42,186 nt of DNA, taken from assembly GCA_024682655.1 (NCBI GenBank), contig JAIKYZ010000065.1, forward strand, positions 1 to 42,186, written 5' to 3'. The first letter of the stretch is position 1. Each line of letters opens with the position of its first letter. Of this stretch, positions 24,972-33,003 are shown piece after piece. Made by a program: the position numbers and the translations under genes. Below the pieces are notes generated by a model that saw nothing but the letters and a program-made list of their open reading frames with translations, searched no databases and was not told the origin of the DNA. This DNA comes from Treponema sp. Lineage in GTDB: Bacteria; Spirochaetota; Spirochaetia; Treponematales; Treponemataceae.

Positions 24972-27029
24972 TTAGTTTCCGCCACTGTTTTGTTTAGAGA
25001 AGTTTGAAATAGCGTCTTGTTGAGATTCCAGGCTGTTTAAAGAGCCTTCCATTGAACTGTACTTTTGTCTTAAAGAGGCTTCTTTATCATCCATTTGACT
25101 TTCAAGTTTAGAGATTTTTTGTTCTGAACTTTTAATTCTTGAGTCCAGATTTGAAGTTTTTAGGGCTAAGATTCCACCTGTCTGGGTGTAGGCGCCTATC
25201 TGTTTGTCCAAAGCATAAGCAATTCCCGAATCAACAATTAAATCTCCGTCTGAATCAAAACCAAACATTTGTTTAATATCATCCAGGTGATTTTCTAAGG
25301 CTGAATCCAGTTTTTTTTCGTCAATTTCAAGATAGCCTCTTAAGCGGCTCTGTGAATAAGAACCAGAAAATCCACTTGCGTTGGTTGAAATACCTATTTG
25401 TGACAACATAGTAATTGTAGCATCATCAGAAAAGGCATAACCTGTTGATACTATGTTCTGCATATTACTTTTTATACTTGTGAGCGAAAAATCAGTTGTA
25501 AAAAGACCTAGTTTTTCTCTTGCCTGATCTTTTTCTTCGTCACTTAAGTAAGTTAATTCTTCAATAATGTCATTTTTGTTTTGAGAAAGTATGTTGATTT
25601 TTGCAACTGCCTGATTATATTTACCAACAAAATCAATCAATGCATTTTTTGAAGCTTCTGTATCGGGTTTTATATCAATTGTTGCAGTTTTTTCTGTTTT
25701 GTCGTGAAGATTTAAGGTAACTTCTGGAATTACATCGTCGATTGTGTTTGTAGGCCTTGTAATAGTAATTCCTTCGTATTTGATAATTGCATCGTCAGCG
25801 GTTGAAACAGCATGATTTGGAGCAAATCCTAAATTTTGATTTTCGTTATAGGCTGAAATTGGAGTTATTTTATATTGTTTTCCTGTATTTTCATTTTTTA
25901 CAGAAATTCCTTTTATGCCTTTATATTCTTTTAAAGAAAGACTTATATTTTTTTCCTGACCGTCTTTTAAGTCTGAAATTGAGATTTCTTTTTCACTGCC
26001 GTCATCCATTATTGCATATAAGACTTTATTATTTTCTATTGGATCAACCGGGGCTGGGGGAGTCTTACTTTTTGGAAGAAGAGTATCTGAATCAAAATTG
26101 TCAATTGAAATGCCGTTAAATACTGCCTGTCCCGACTGAGGAATAATTGGTTCTTCTGGAGTTTGATTTAATTTGTAAGTAATATCTTCAACACTTTCCT
26201 GAGAAATTGTAAATGATAAAGTTAATCTGTCGTCATTTTTTATATTTGCAGGAAGGTTTATTTGAAAAGCCCCTCTTGGATCTACTGTAATTTTATTATC
26301 TGAATAATCAACATTTGACAGAGATAAAGAAGGCATTCTGCTGTTTGATTTTTCAAGATTTGGAATATTACTTAAATCACTTCTTTTTGCACCCAAAGTT
26401 TGACTTTCTGATTTTACAGGGGAAATCATTCCGCTTGATTGGGCAAATTCTTTTGCTTTTCCTTCAAAAATAAGTTTATTTTCTTTGCCAGGGGTTAAAG
26501 ATTCAATTAAAAGTGTTTTTTTACCTGCGCTGGAACCGATAATCATTGATTTTACGACCCCATTGCTTCGTCTGTTTATTGCTTCTGAAAAGTTCTTTAA
26601 ACTGCCGCCTTTCCAGTTGAGATTAATTTGTTTATCACTAACTTTAAAAGTGTACATTCCTTCTTCAACCTGATAATCTTCTGGAAGTTCATCGGTTAAA
26701 AAACGGTCTGTGGTGGCAGTTTGAACTACATCAATTTTAAATGATTGGAAATCAGCACTTCGATTTGCTTCTGCTGTAATAGCTTCTTCTTGTGTTGATG
26801 TTGTGAGTTTATTATTGAATGGATTATCGTATGAATATAAAGTTTTAGTGCTGTCACGCAAAGAGGAGAGTTGTACATTTATTTCTCTCCAGGCGTCTTT
26901 CTGAAGTTTATAATCCTCGAGTTGTTCCTGCTCCCTTGTAAGCGGAATTCTCTCGATTTTCATCAGTTTTTCGACAGTTTCTGATGTATTATATTGATCT
27001 GTAACGCCTGGTATACTTAATCCAGCCAT
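24972..27029 (-). CDS. fliD: Flagellar filament cap protein
   Basis: The product is 685 residues, longer than the ~450-550 of many species, with an expanded central domain. The N-terminus has the FliD pattern (SIPGVTDQYNTSETVEKLMKIERIPLTREQEQLEDYKLQKDAWREIN). The C-terminus has the paired coiled coil (NLDSRIKSSEQKISKLESQMDDKEASLRQKYSSMEGSLNSLESQQ). A Pro-rich linker (SKTPPAPVDPIE) lies near residue 325. FliD caps the growing filament and inserts flagellin. It lies 32 nt after flaG and probably shares its transcript. Confidence 0.95.
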   Translation of the reverse strand: MAGLSIPGVTDQYNTSETVEKLMKIERIPLTREQEQLEDYKLQKDAWREINVQLSSLRDSTKTLYSYDNPFNNKLTTSTQEEAITAEANRSADFQSFKIDVVQTATTDRFLTDELPEDYQVEEGMYTFKVSDKQINLNWKGGSLKNFSEAINRRSNGVVKSMIIGSSAGKKTLLIESLTPGKENKLIFEGKAKEFAQSSGMISPVKSESQTLGAKRSDLSNIPNLEKSNSRMPSLSLSNVDYSDNKITVDPRGAFQINLPANIKNDDRLTLSFTISQESVEDITYKLNQTPEEPIIPQSGQAVFNGISIDNFDSDTLLPKSKTPPAPVDPIENNKVLYAIMDDGSEKEISISDLKDGQEKNISLSLKEYKGIKGISVKNENTGKQYKITPISAYNENQNLGFAPNHAVSTADDAIIKYEGITITRPTNTIDDVIPEVTLNLHDKTEKTATIDIKPDTEASKNALIDFVGKYNQAVAKINILSQNKNDIIEELTYLSDEEKDQAREKLGLFTTDFSLTSIKSNMQNIVSTGYAFSDDATITMLSQIGISTNASGFSGSYSQSRLRGYLEIDEKKLDSALENHLDDIKQMFGFDSDGDLIVDSGIAYALDKQIGAYTQTGGILALKTSNLDSRIKSSEQKISKLESQMDDKEASLRQKYSSMEGSLNSLESQQDAISNFSKQNSGGN

Positions 27030-27061
27030 ATCAATTTATCTTTTAAATAGAAAGTCTTAAA

Positions 27062-27436
27062 TTATTTTAATTTCAGCTCACCAATGGCTCTGCGAATTCT
27101 TAATTTAAGTCTTTGCATATCTTCAGATGGAATCTCCTTTAATACCTGTTCAGTTTGAGGGTCAACAATTTTTACAATTACAGTACCTAATTCCTTGTTA
27201 ACATTAAATTGTAATTTGTGTCCTTCAACCATTTCAGACATTTTTTGAAGTTGTTGAGAATCGGCCTTTATATCAGCCATATTCTTTTCAATGCTCTGAG
27301 CAACCTGGGCCCCACTAGGAAGTTCGGTTGTTACAGTCTGCACTTTAGCAGTACTTTTTGTGTTATTTGTTGCAGACTTATACAAAGCTTGGCCATCCAT
27401 TGCCATGTGAACCATAGAAGTTGATATTGTGTTCAT
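27062..27436 (-). CDS. flaG: FlaG-family flagellar protein
   Basis: The product is 124 residues. The C-terminal half carries the FlaG pattern: KLQFNVNKELGTVIVKIVDPQTEQVLKEIPSEDMQRLKLRIRRAIG. The N-terminal half is polar and flexible. FlaG proteins influence filament length and are usually next to fliD, as here. AAGGAGG lies 8 nt before the ATG. A strong terminator sits between it and the flagellin gene upstream, so flaG-fliD depends on partial read-through or a promoter in the ~40-nt gap that I could not identify. Confidence 0.9.
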   Translation of the reverse strand: MNTISTSMVHMAMDGQALYKSATNNTKSTAKVQTVTTELPSGAQVAQSIEKNMADIKADSQQLQKMSEMVEGHKLQFNVNKELGTVIVKIVDPQTEQVLKEIPSEDMQRLKLRIRRAIGELKLK

Positions 27437-27472
27437 AGGTTCGCCTCCTTGTATATAGTTTGTGTTATTTAC

Positions 27473-27516
27473 AAAAAAAAAGGAAAACAGAAGGGTGGCG
27501 CAACCCTTCTATTTTC
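27473..27516 (-). terminator. Terminator between flagellin and flaG
   Basis: On the minus strand AGAAGGGT pairs with ACCCTTCT, extended by GAAAA/TTTTC across one mismatch, with a TGCGCC loop and a TTTTTTTT tail. It probably keeps flagellin mRNA separate from the less abundant flaG-fliD message. Confidence 0.88.
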
Positions 27517-27572
27517 TTTATTTCAAAAAGATGACATCCAGTGATCTCTTTGAAAAACGCCCTTTATTTATA

Positions 27573-28421
27573 CTACTGTAAAAGAGCAAGTACAGTTTGT
27601 GACTGTGAGTTAGCCTGTGCAAGCATTGCTGTACCAGCTTGTGTGAGAATCTGGTTCTTTGTGTACTCAACCATTTCAGAAGCCATATCTGTATCGCGGA
27701 TACGTGATTCTGCAGCCTGAGTATTTTCAGCAGCAATATTTACACCCTTTGCAGCCATTTCAAATCTGTTCTGGTAAGCACCAAGATCAGCACGCTGTTT
27801 GTTGATTGTTGTCAATGCAGCGTCAACAGTTGCAAGTGTTGTGTTAGCTTCGTCTGGTGAAGCGATAGTGATCTGTTCGTCACCACCCTGTGCACCTTTA
27901 AGACCGAGTGCTGTAGCTGTCATTGTACCAATGAAAATTCTAGCATTCTGATCTACGTTAGCACCAATCTGGAACTGCATTACCTGGTCTCCGTTTTCAC
28001 CGAATCTACCTGTAAGCATATTCATTCCGTTGAACTGAGCCTGGCTAGCAATTCTATCTACTTCAGCAACAAGCTGTGATACTTCTACCTGAATCTGCAT
28101 ACGATCTTCATCGCTGTAGATACCGTTAGCAGACTGTACAGCAAGTTCACGAACACGCTGAAGAATGTCTGTTGTTTCAGTCAAATAACCTTCAGTTGTC
28201 TGAATGAAAGAAACACCATTCATAATGTTCTTTGAAGCCTGGTTCAATCCGCGAATCTGACTGCGCATCTTTTCAGATACTGCAAGTCCTGAAGCATCAT
28301 CTCCGGCACGATTGATGCGTTCTCCAGAAGAAAGTTTTTCCATGTTTCTCATGATTGAATCATTAGAAATGTTCAATACACGATCAGCATAGAGCGAACT
28401 CATATTGTGATTAATAATCAT
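27573..28421 (-). CDS. flaB: FlaB-type flagellin (second in the locus)
   Basis: The product is 282 residues and consists of little more than the conserved D0/D1 domains, as in spirochaetal periplasmic core flagellins. The N-terminus is [59 protein letters not shown]. The C-terminus ends in [18 protein letters not shown]. There is no signal peptide, since export is via the flagellar type III apparatus. GGAGG lies 9 nt before the ATG. It is closely related to the flagellin at 28954. Its leader is long and structured, with two sigma-70-like promoters and no sigma-28 site, unlike its partner. Confidence 0.97.
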   Translation of the reverse strand: MIINHNMSSLYADRVLNISNDSIMRNMEKLSSGERINRAGDDASGLAVSEKMRSQIRGLNQASKNIMNGVSFIQTTEGYLTETTDILQRVRELAVQSANGIYSDEDRMQIQVEVSQLVAEVDRIASQAQFNGMNMLTGRFGENGDQVMQFQIGANVDQNARIFIGTMTATALGLKGAQGGDEQITIASPDEANTTLATVDAALTTINKQRADLGAYQNRFEMAAKGVNIAAENTQAAESRIRDTDMASEMVEYTKNQILTQAGTAMLAQANSQSQTVLALLQ

Positions 28422-28629
28422 GTTTAATGCCCTCCATGTTTATATACTATAAAGCATCTTGCTTTAAGTCCTGCAGGTGAAGGCTAAACCGGTTTTTGCG
28501 CCCCCAGCTTAGTTTCAGACCTATTACAGCAGGAATAGTCAGACTAATCCTAATCCGACTGTCCTTGCTGTCACCCACATGCATGGAAAACATAATGTCA
28601 AAGAACTATATGCTTCTGAAAAAGCACAT
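28422..28629 (-). promoter_or_regulatory. Structured flagellin leader with GGA motifs
   Basis: The ~208-nt untranslated leader holds a hairpin at 28571-28526 (ACAGCAAGGA with TCCTGCTGT, one bulge) whose interior carries tandem GGATTA units (28556-28545). A second stem, TAAAGC/GCTTTA, lies near the ribosome-binding site, and CATGGAGG overlaps that site. Several GGA triplets, two in ANGGA context, make it a candidate CsrA target. Confidence 0.5.
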
Positions 28630-28635
28630 TTCTAT

Positions 28636-28663
28636 ATTATATTGTCTCTACTTTTAGTCACAA
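28636..28663 (-). promoter_or_regulatory. Sigma-70 promoter for the flagellin at 27573
   Basis: On the minus strand TTGTGA (28663-28658), 16-nt spacer, TATAAT (28641-28636). It gives a leader of about 208 nt. Confidence 0.6.
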
Positions 28664-28858
28664 TTACAAAGTAAAGGCAAAATAATGTTCTTAAATTTAT
28701 TTATAACGAATAATATAATGCAAAATTAAAAATCAAGCAAAAACAATTCGCATAAATTACAATTTTTTCTAGGTGTTTTTTGGGATTGTACATAAGGAAG
28801 TAGAAGTAAAACACCGTGCAATTAGTTGAGGTGAGGGGATGAACCGACACCTCAAATA

Positions 28859-28887
28859 ATTATAGTACACTATCCGAGTAAATACAA
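28859..28887 (-). promoter_or_regulatory. Second sigma-70 promoter in the flagellin intergenic region
   Basis: On the minus strand TTGTAT (28887-28882), 17-nt spacer, TATAAT (28864-28859). An 8-bp hairpin (TTGAGGTG/CACCTCAA, 28855-28826) begins right at the predicted start. A weaker hairpin (28935-28900) lies between the upstream flagellin stop and this promoter. It would make either a ~430-nt flagellin leader or a separate small RNA. Confidence 0.6.
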
Positions 28888-28953
28888 GGTATTATAAGTC
28901 CTGCTTTTAGTGGCATAAAACCAATCTAAAGCAGGTAGTATAAATCTTGTTAT

Positions 28954-29814
28954 TTATCTCAACAAACTAAGTACATTCTGTGACTGACTATTAGCCTGAG
29001 CCAACATTGCTGTACCTGCCTGCTGTAATACAGAGTTCTTAGTGAATTCAACCATCTGTGAAGCCATATCTGTATCACGGATACGTGATTCTGAAGCCTG
29101 TAAGTTTTCAGCTCCAATATCAAGTCCTTTTACAGTTAATTCAAGACGGTTCTGGTAAGCACCAAGGTCTGCACGCTGTTTGTTGATCTTCATTAAAGCT
29201 GCGTCAACAACTCCAATTGCACGGTTGGCATCTTCCGGTGTGGCAAGTGAAATCTTTTCTTCAGTACCCATTTCTCTTACACCAAGAGCTTCTGCAGTCA
29301 TTGTTCCGATAAATACCTGAACTCTCTGATCCATGTTAGCACCAATGTGGAACCACATAGAAGCAGTAACTGTGTTTTCTCCAGTTGCCTGAGCAAATCT
29401 TCCTGTAAGCATATTCATGCCATTGAACTGAGCAGCGCTTGCTACGCGATCAACTTCAGATACAAGAGCTGAAATTTCAACCTGAATCTGCATACGATCT
29501 TCAGATGAATAAATACCATTTGAAGACTGAATTGCTAATTCACGAATACGCTGTAAAACGTCAGTTGTTTCCTGAAGATAACCTTCAGTTGTCTGAATAA
29601 AACTGATACCGTTTGATGCGTTCTGTGAAGCCTGATTTAAACCTCTAATCTGTGATCTCATCTTTTCAGATACTGCAAGACCAGAAGCGTCATCGCCTGC
29701 ACGATTGATTCTTTCACCAGATGATAACTTTTCCATATCTTTGTTCAAAGATACTCCAGTTACTCCGAGTTGACGATTGGCAAACATTGCCGACATGTTG
29801 TGGTTGATAACCAT
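28954..29814 (-). CDS. flaB: FlaB-type flagellin (first in the locus)
   Basis: The product is 286 residues from the ATG at 29814. I chose this because MVINHNMS aligns with all FlaB starts and AAGGAGG lies 6 nt upstream; the 20-codon in-frame extension further upstream lies in the leader. Only the D0/D1 flagellin domains are present, with almost no variable middle. It ends [18 protein letters not shown]. It differs from the second flagellin mainly around residues 150-200. It forms the core of the periplasmic filament. It has a canonical sigma-28 promoter with an upstream A-tract and a leader with two CsrA-like sites. Confidence 0.97.
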   Translation of the reverse strand: MVINHNMSAMFANRQLGVTGVSLNKDMEKLSSGERINRAGDDASGLAVSEKMRSQIRGLNQASQNASNGISFIQTTEGYLQETTDVLQRIRELAIQSSNGIYSSEDRMQIQVEISALVSEVDRVASAAQFNGMNMLTGRFAQATGENTVTASMWFHIGANMDQRVQVFIGTMTAEALGVREMGTEEKISLATPEDANRAIGVVDAALMKINKQRADLGAYQNRLELTVKGLDIGAENLQASESRIRDTDMASQMVEFTKNSVLQQAGTAMLAQANSQSQNVLSLLR

Positions 29815-29819
29815 AGTAT

Positions 29820-29859
29820 TCCTCCTTGGAATGTATGTAACAGAAGAATCCTTTCTTCT
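29820..29859 (-). promoter_or_regulatory. Predicted paired CsrA sites in the flagellin leader
   Basis: On the minus strand a perfect 7-bp hairpin (AGAAGAA/TTCTTCT, 29859-29842) displays AGGA in its loop, and the second site CAAGGAGGA (29828-29820) covers the ribosome-binding site about 20 nt downstream. A loop-exposed ANGGA plus an SD-overlapping ANGGA is the classic CsrA repression layout. Confidence 0.65.
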
Positions 29860-29973
29860 GATTAAAAATCGCAAAAATGCGTAAATGTTTTACAAGGCTA
29901 CATCTACACATTTTTGCTTGAATTGCCGGCCTGAAAAATTTCCATTTTTTCAAGTCATAACAACTCTTATATA

Positions 29974-30001
29974 TTCTCGGCGGGAGGATAGTAAAACTTT
30001 A
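29974..30001 (-). promoter_or_regulatory. Sigma-28 promoter of the first flagellin, with A-tract
   Basis: On the minus strand TAAAGTTT (30001-29994) and GCCGAGAA (29981-29974) match the sigma-28 consensus (TAAA, 16-nt spacer, GCCGATAA with one mismatch). Immediately upstream, 30002-30045 is A-rich on this strand, like an UP element. The predicted leader is about 153 nt. Confidence 0.88.
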
Positions 30002-30029
30002 ATAGTTTTTTAATTTTTTTTATTTTTTT

Positions 30030-30683
30030 TTAAAGATTTTTAATTAAGGTTTGTAAAGCCCTGACAGCCTTTCCTCTGTGTGAAATTGCATTTTTTTCAT
30101 CAGCGGAAATTTCGGCTACTGTCTTTTTATATTCAGGAAGATAAACAATAGGGTCGTAACCAAAGCCTCCATTCCCTCTTGATTCTTCAATATTTTCAAT
30201 CAAAGTTCCTTCAAAAGTTTCCTGGGCCACATATAATCTGTCTTCTCCAAGGTATAAAACCATGGCACAGGTATAATGACAGGATCTTGGACCGTGTAAA
30301 TATGCGCCTTTTACTTTGTTATCATTTTTTAGTGCATCATTTAATTGCTGAATCAAAAATTTGTTTTGATCTTCCTGAGGAATCTTACTTCCATCGGCTT
30401 TACCTTTCATAAAGTCTGGACCGGCATATCGTGAAGAATAAATCCCAGGAGCTCCTGAGAGAGCATCAACACAAATGCCGGAATCGTCTGCAATAACAGG
30501 ACAGTGGACAATATCAAATAGATATTTTGCCTTTATTAAACTGTTTTCATAAAAGGTTAATCCAGTTTCATCGGGGTTAAATTCAATTCCCTGGTCAGAA
30601 GGGATTAAAATTTCATGTTCAGGTAATAATTCCTGCATTTCTCTTTTTTTGTTTTTATTTCCAGTTGCTAAGTAAATTTTCAT
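30030..30683 (-). CDS. rdgB: XTP/dITP pyrophosphatase (RdgB/HAM1)
   Basis: The product is 217 residues from the ATG at 30683. A GTG two codons upstream is a less likely start. Signatures: IYLATGNKNKKREMQELL at the N-terminus, VIADDSGICVDALSGAPGIYSSRYAG (~65-90), GNGGFGYDPIVYLPE and the C-terminal SHRGKAVRAL. It hydrolyses non-canonical purine triphosphates (dITP, XTP) so that they do not enter DNA or RNA. It follows the sigma-like gene by 35 nt and may be read from the same sigma-54 promoter. Confidence 0.95.
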   Translation of the reverse strand: MKIYLATGNKNKKREMQELLPEHEILIPSDQGIEFNPDETGLTFYENSLIKAKYLFDIVHCPVIADDSGICVDALSGAPGIYSSRYAGPDFMKGKADGSKIPQEDQNKFLIQQLNDALKNDNKVKGAYLHGPRSCHYTCAMVLYLGEDRLYVAQETFEGTLIENIEESRGNGGFGYDPIVYLPEYKKTVAEISADEKNAISHRGKAVRALQTLIKNL

Positions 30684-30718
30684 AAGCACATATTAAAACA
30701 AAAAAAATAATGAAACAA

Positions 30719-31678
30719 TCAGACGTCCAAAATCTTTGATAAATTCTCTTCAATTTCTTTTAGTGAAGAATTTTTATTATAAAGGTCGTGTTTTAGACAA
30801 TATAAGTAATAGCAGACTTGTCTTTCGCTTATTCCAAGTATTTTTGCTACAGTCTTATTTGATGGTTTTAAACTTAAAAATCCTTTGTTAAATTTTTCGT
30901 TTAATTTTGTCCAGGATTCTTTATGTTTATTATTTTTTGCCTCTAATTCTTTTTTTAGACTTTCTGGTTCTTGAACATACTCCTTTTCTTTAAGAAAATT
31001 CAGCTCTTTTTCATATTTTTTATGATAGCAGTAGGCTTTATTTCTTCTTTGAATAAACATTTCCCTTCTTTTACTTTTTTCTGTAATGCTTGATTTGCAA
31101 TATTGAATCGAATTTAGAAAATCCTTAGGATCTAATTCATAAAATTTACATAAATTTTCAATTTGAAAATCAGTAATGTAGAAGGATGATTTAAGGGCAA
31201 GAACTAATAATCTTTTGTCCTTTTTGTTCGGTTCAAGTTTAAAGATTCTGTCAAAATCTTCCTTTTCGATTTTGTTGAAAGAATAGGGGGCCTTTGGTTT
31301 AAATTCTGGTGGAAGTTCTAATAATTCGTAGCGGGCACTTTTTTCCGGATAATTATTTATACTTTCCTCATCAAAGACTTTTGATTCAATTATTTTTTTT
31401 ACCATCGCTTTTTTATTTGTGTGAATCAAAGTTGAAAGATACGCATTAAAATAATTTTCAAAAGGTCCTATCTTTGAATCATAAGAGGCAAGAAATTTAC
31501 TTCCTGTTTCCAGTATTTTTAAAAGTAAATCTTGAATAAAATCTTCACCATATTTTTGAAGACCCAAAAGTTTTTTGTTGTGAAGGATGTAAAGTGTAAG
31601 TTTTTCCAGAAACTTTTCTTCACTCAATTTTCCATCACTCCAAGCTTGAGAATAAGTTAGCAAGTCATTTTCTTTCAT
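30719..31678 (-). CDS. Divergent sigma-70-family-like protein
   Basis: The product is 319 residues from the ATG at 31678, chosen because AAGGAGG lies 7 nt upstream; a longer in-frame reading to 31816 would run through the promoter. Residues ~44-96 (EDFIQDLLLKILETGSKFLASYDSKIGPFENYFNAYLSTLIHTN) follow the sigma region 2 pattern EDxxQExxLKxL...YDxxxGxFxxYL. Residues ~270-305 (SNKTVAKILGISERQVCYYLYCLKHDLY) follow region 4, a helix-turn-helix. Between them are ~170 residues, much longer than in ECF factors and rich in Lys/Glu helices. It could be an alternative sigma factor or a DNA-binding relative that has lost RNA polymerase contact. Its own promoter is sigma-54 type. Confidence 0.6.
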   Translation of the reverse strand: MKENDLLTYSQAWSDGKLSEEKFLEKLTLYILHNKKLLGLQKYGEDFIQDLLLKILETGSKFLASYDSKIGPFENYFNAYLSTLIHTNKKAMVKKIIESKVFDEESINNYPEKSARYELLELPPEFKPKAPYSFNKIEKEDFDRIFKLEPNKKDKRLLVLALKSSFYITDFQIENLCKFYELDPKDFLNSIQYCKSSITEKSKRREMFIQRRNKAYCYHKKYEKELNFLKEKEYVQEPESLKKELEAKNNKHKESWTKLNEKFNKGFLSLKPSNKTVAKILGISERQVCYYLYCLKHDLYNKNSSLKEIEENLSKILDV

Positions 31679-31739
31679 AAATGACCCTCCTTGTATTTTT
31701 GTAATATTTAAAAGATTTTTAAATATCCATAAAATATAT

Positions 31740-31756
31740 TGCAAGTTTCGTGCCAA
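31740..31756 (-). promoter_or_regulatory. Sigma-54 (RpoN) promoter
   Basis: On the minus strand TTGGCACG-AAAC-TTGCA (31756-31740) matches the RpoN consensus TGGCACG-N4-TTGC exactly, with correct GG/GC spacing. Transcription would begin near 31730, about 50 nt before the ATG at 31678. The remaining ~95 nt up to tRNA-Met are AT-rich and hold no gene. Confidence 0.88.
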
Positions 31757-31808
31757 GTGGCCATATTTTAATAAAAAGTAAAAAAAAATAATAATTTTTA
31801 TAAAGATA

Positions 31809-31837
31809 TTGACCAAAATGTATAAAATTGATATATT
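31809..31837 (+). promoter_or_regulatory. Sigma-70 promoter of tRNA-Met
   Basis: TTGACC (31809-31814), 17-nt spacer, TATATT (31832-31837), 16 nt before the tRNA 5' end. Confidence 0.8.
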
Positions 31838-31853
31838 TTGAACATAAATATTT

Positions 31854-31926
31854 GGCGACCTAGCTCAGTTGGTAGAGCACACGGCTCATATCCGTGATGT
31901 CAATGGTTCAATCCCATTGGTCGCTA
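31854..31926 (+). tRNA. Elongator tRNA-Met (CAT)
   Basis: Anticodon loop CTCATAT gives CAT. Acceptor GGCGACC pairs with GGTCGCT, with G1.U72 as in other elongator tRNA-Met genes. It lacks the three G-C pairs of initiator tRNA. CCA is not encoded. A tRNA-Ile2 (lysidine) identity cannot be fully excluded. Confidence 0.9.
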
Positions 31927-31942
31927 TCCAAGAAAAAAAATG

Positions 31943-31968
31943 AAGAGACCTTAAGGTCTCTTTTTTTT
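31943..31968 (+). terminator. Terminator after tRNA-Met
   Basis: AAGAGACC/GGTCTCTT around TTAA, followed by eight Ts. Confidence 0.92.
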
Positions 31969-32035
31969 ATTAACTGCGTTAATATAAGTGTTAAAAAGGT
32001 TAACAAAAATTAACAAAAATCCCCTAAAAAAAATC

Positions 32036-32074
32036 AAAAAAAAATCCTTCAAGTATTTAACCTTGAAGGATTTT
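32036..32074 (-). terminator. Terminator after the lipoprotein gene at 32102
   Basis: AAAATCCTTCAAG (32041-32053) pairs with CTTGAAGGATTTT (32062-32074) around an 8-nt loop. On the minus strand it runs into a T-tract. Confidence 0.85.
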
Positions 32075-32101
32075 AATTTTATTTAGAAATAATGTTAAAA
32101 A

Positions 32102-32848
32102 TTAGTAGGTATCTGATGCTTCCTGGTATTCAAAATCGTAACCTATGTCTTTTTTAAGATTGTCTTTCTGGCTGTTTTCAAGAATCAGCTTCATTTGTGA
32201 TTTTGTAAAATAATAATTTAAAAGCAAGGATTCTCTTGTGGCTGAATCTGTAATGTTTGAATATTCGTTAAACATTGGGAACATAGTTAAGGTAAAATAA
32301 GGTGAGCCCTTGTAGAAAGAATAACCTATATAACATTCACCTTTGGAATTGTTTGGTGTAGATTTTTTTAAGGAACCCCAGTTTAAAGAGGCTTCGATTT
32401 TTCCGTACTCTTTGTAAGTTTGTTTATCATCTCGTTTTAACATTTTTTTATCAAAATCAGAAAGATAATTATTGTAGGCCTTTTCTAATAACTGATGATT
32501 GTATTCATCAAGGAAAACCATATAGTAGGCAGCCATATAATTACTTGCAAAACCTGTATCTCCTGTTTTTACATTATAAACTGCAAAGGCATCCTGCTGT
32601 TTTAGAGGATTTGTAACTGCAAAGGTAAAGAGAGTAGACTGCTTTCCATATAAATATTTTTCTGAATTATCAAAAAGGGAAAATCCTTTCTTCTTTTTTG
32701 TTTGTTTTTGGTCTTTTTGAATTGATTGTTCAGAAGATTCATATTCCCCATCTTGATAAGAATCTTGTGTTTCCTGAACTTGATCTGTAGACTGACAAGA
32801 GGTAAAAAGAAGTGTAAGTGCTAATGTAAGATAAAGTATTTTTTTCAT
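32102..32848 (-). CDS. Predicted lipoprotein, unknown function
   Basis: The product is 248 residues. The signal peptide ends in a LLFTSC lipobox. A Gln/Ser/Asp/Lys-rich linker (~20-60) leads to a compact domain of ~190 residues with many aromatic residues (AVYNVKTGDTGFASNYMAAYYMVFLDEYNHQLLEKAYNNYL...GECYIGYSFYKGSPYFTLTMFPMFNEY). No family is recognised. AAGGAT precedes the ATG. It is transcribed alone, away from the secreted protein at 33004, and ends at its own terminator. Confidence 0.78.
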   Translation of the reverse strand: MKKILYLTLALTLLFTSCQSTDQVQETQDSYQDGEYESSEQSIQKDQKQTKKKKGFSLFDNSEKYLYGKQSTLFTFAVTNPLKQQDAFAVYNVKTGDTGFASNYMAAYYMVFLDEYNHQLLEKAYNNYLSDFDKKMLKRDDKQTYKEYGKIEASLNWGSLKKSTPNNSKGECYIGYSFYKGSPYFTLTMFPMFNEYSNITDSATRESLLLNYYFTKSQMKLILENSQKDNLKKDIGYDFEYQEASDTY

Positions 32849-32929
32849 ATTTTTTAATCCTTATTGAGTATTTATATATATAATAACTTAAAATAGCACT
32901 TTGTTACACACTTTTGAAAAAAATATGAG

Positions 32930-32958
32930 TTGTTAAAATTTTTTAATGAGATTATAAT
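32930..32958 (+). promoter_or_regulatory. Sigma-70 promoter of the secreted-protein gene
   Basis: TTGTTA (32930-32935), 17-nt spacer, TATAAT (32953-32958), 46 nt before the ATG at 33004. Confidence 0.75.
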
Positions 32959-33003
32959 CTTATAAGTATAAATGGATTTAATTGGAGAATTAAGGAGAAT
33001 AAT

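Noticed and set aside
29815..29874. 20-codon N-terminal extension of the first flagellin
   Set aside because: FlaB proteins start at M-x-INHN, an excellent ribosome-binding site precedes the ATG at 29814, and the extension lies over the predicted CsrA hairpin.
31679..31816. 46-codon extension of the sigma-like gene
   Set aside because: It would run through the sigma-54 promoter and the ribosome-binding site, and its translation is hydrophobic AT-rich DNA.
31815..31841. Inverted repeat CAAAATGTAT/ATATATTTTG as an activator site for the sigma-54 promoter
   Set aside because: It coincides with the spacer and -10 of the tRNA-Met promoter, which explains the sequence. It could still be bound, but nothing shows it.
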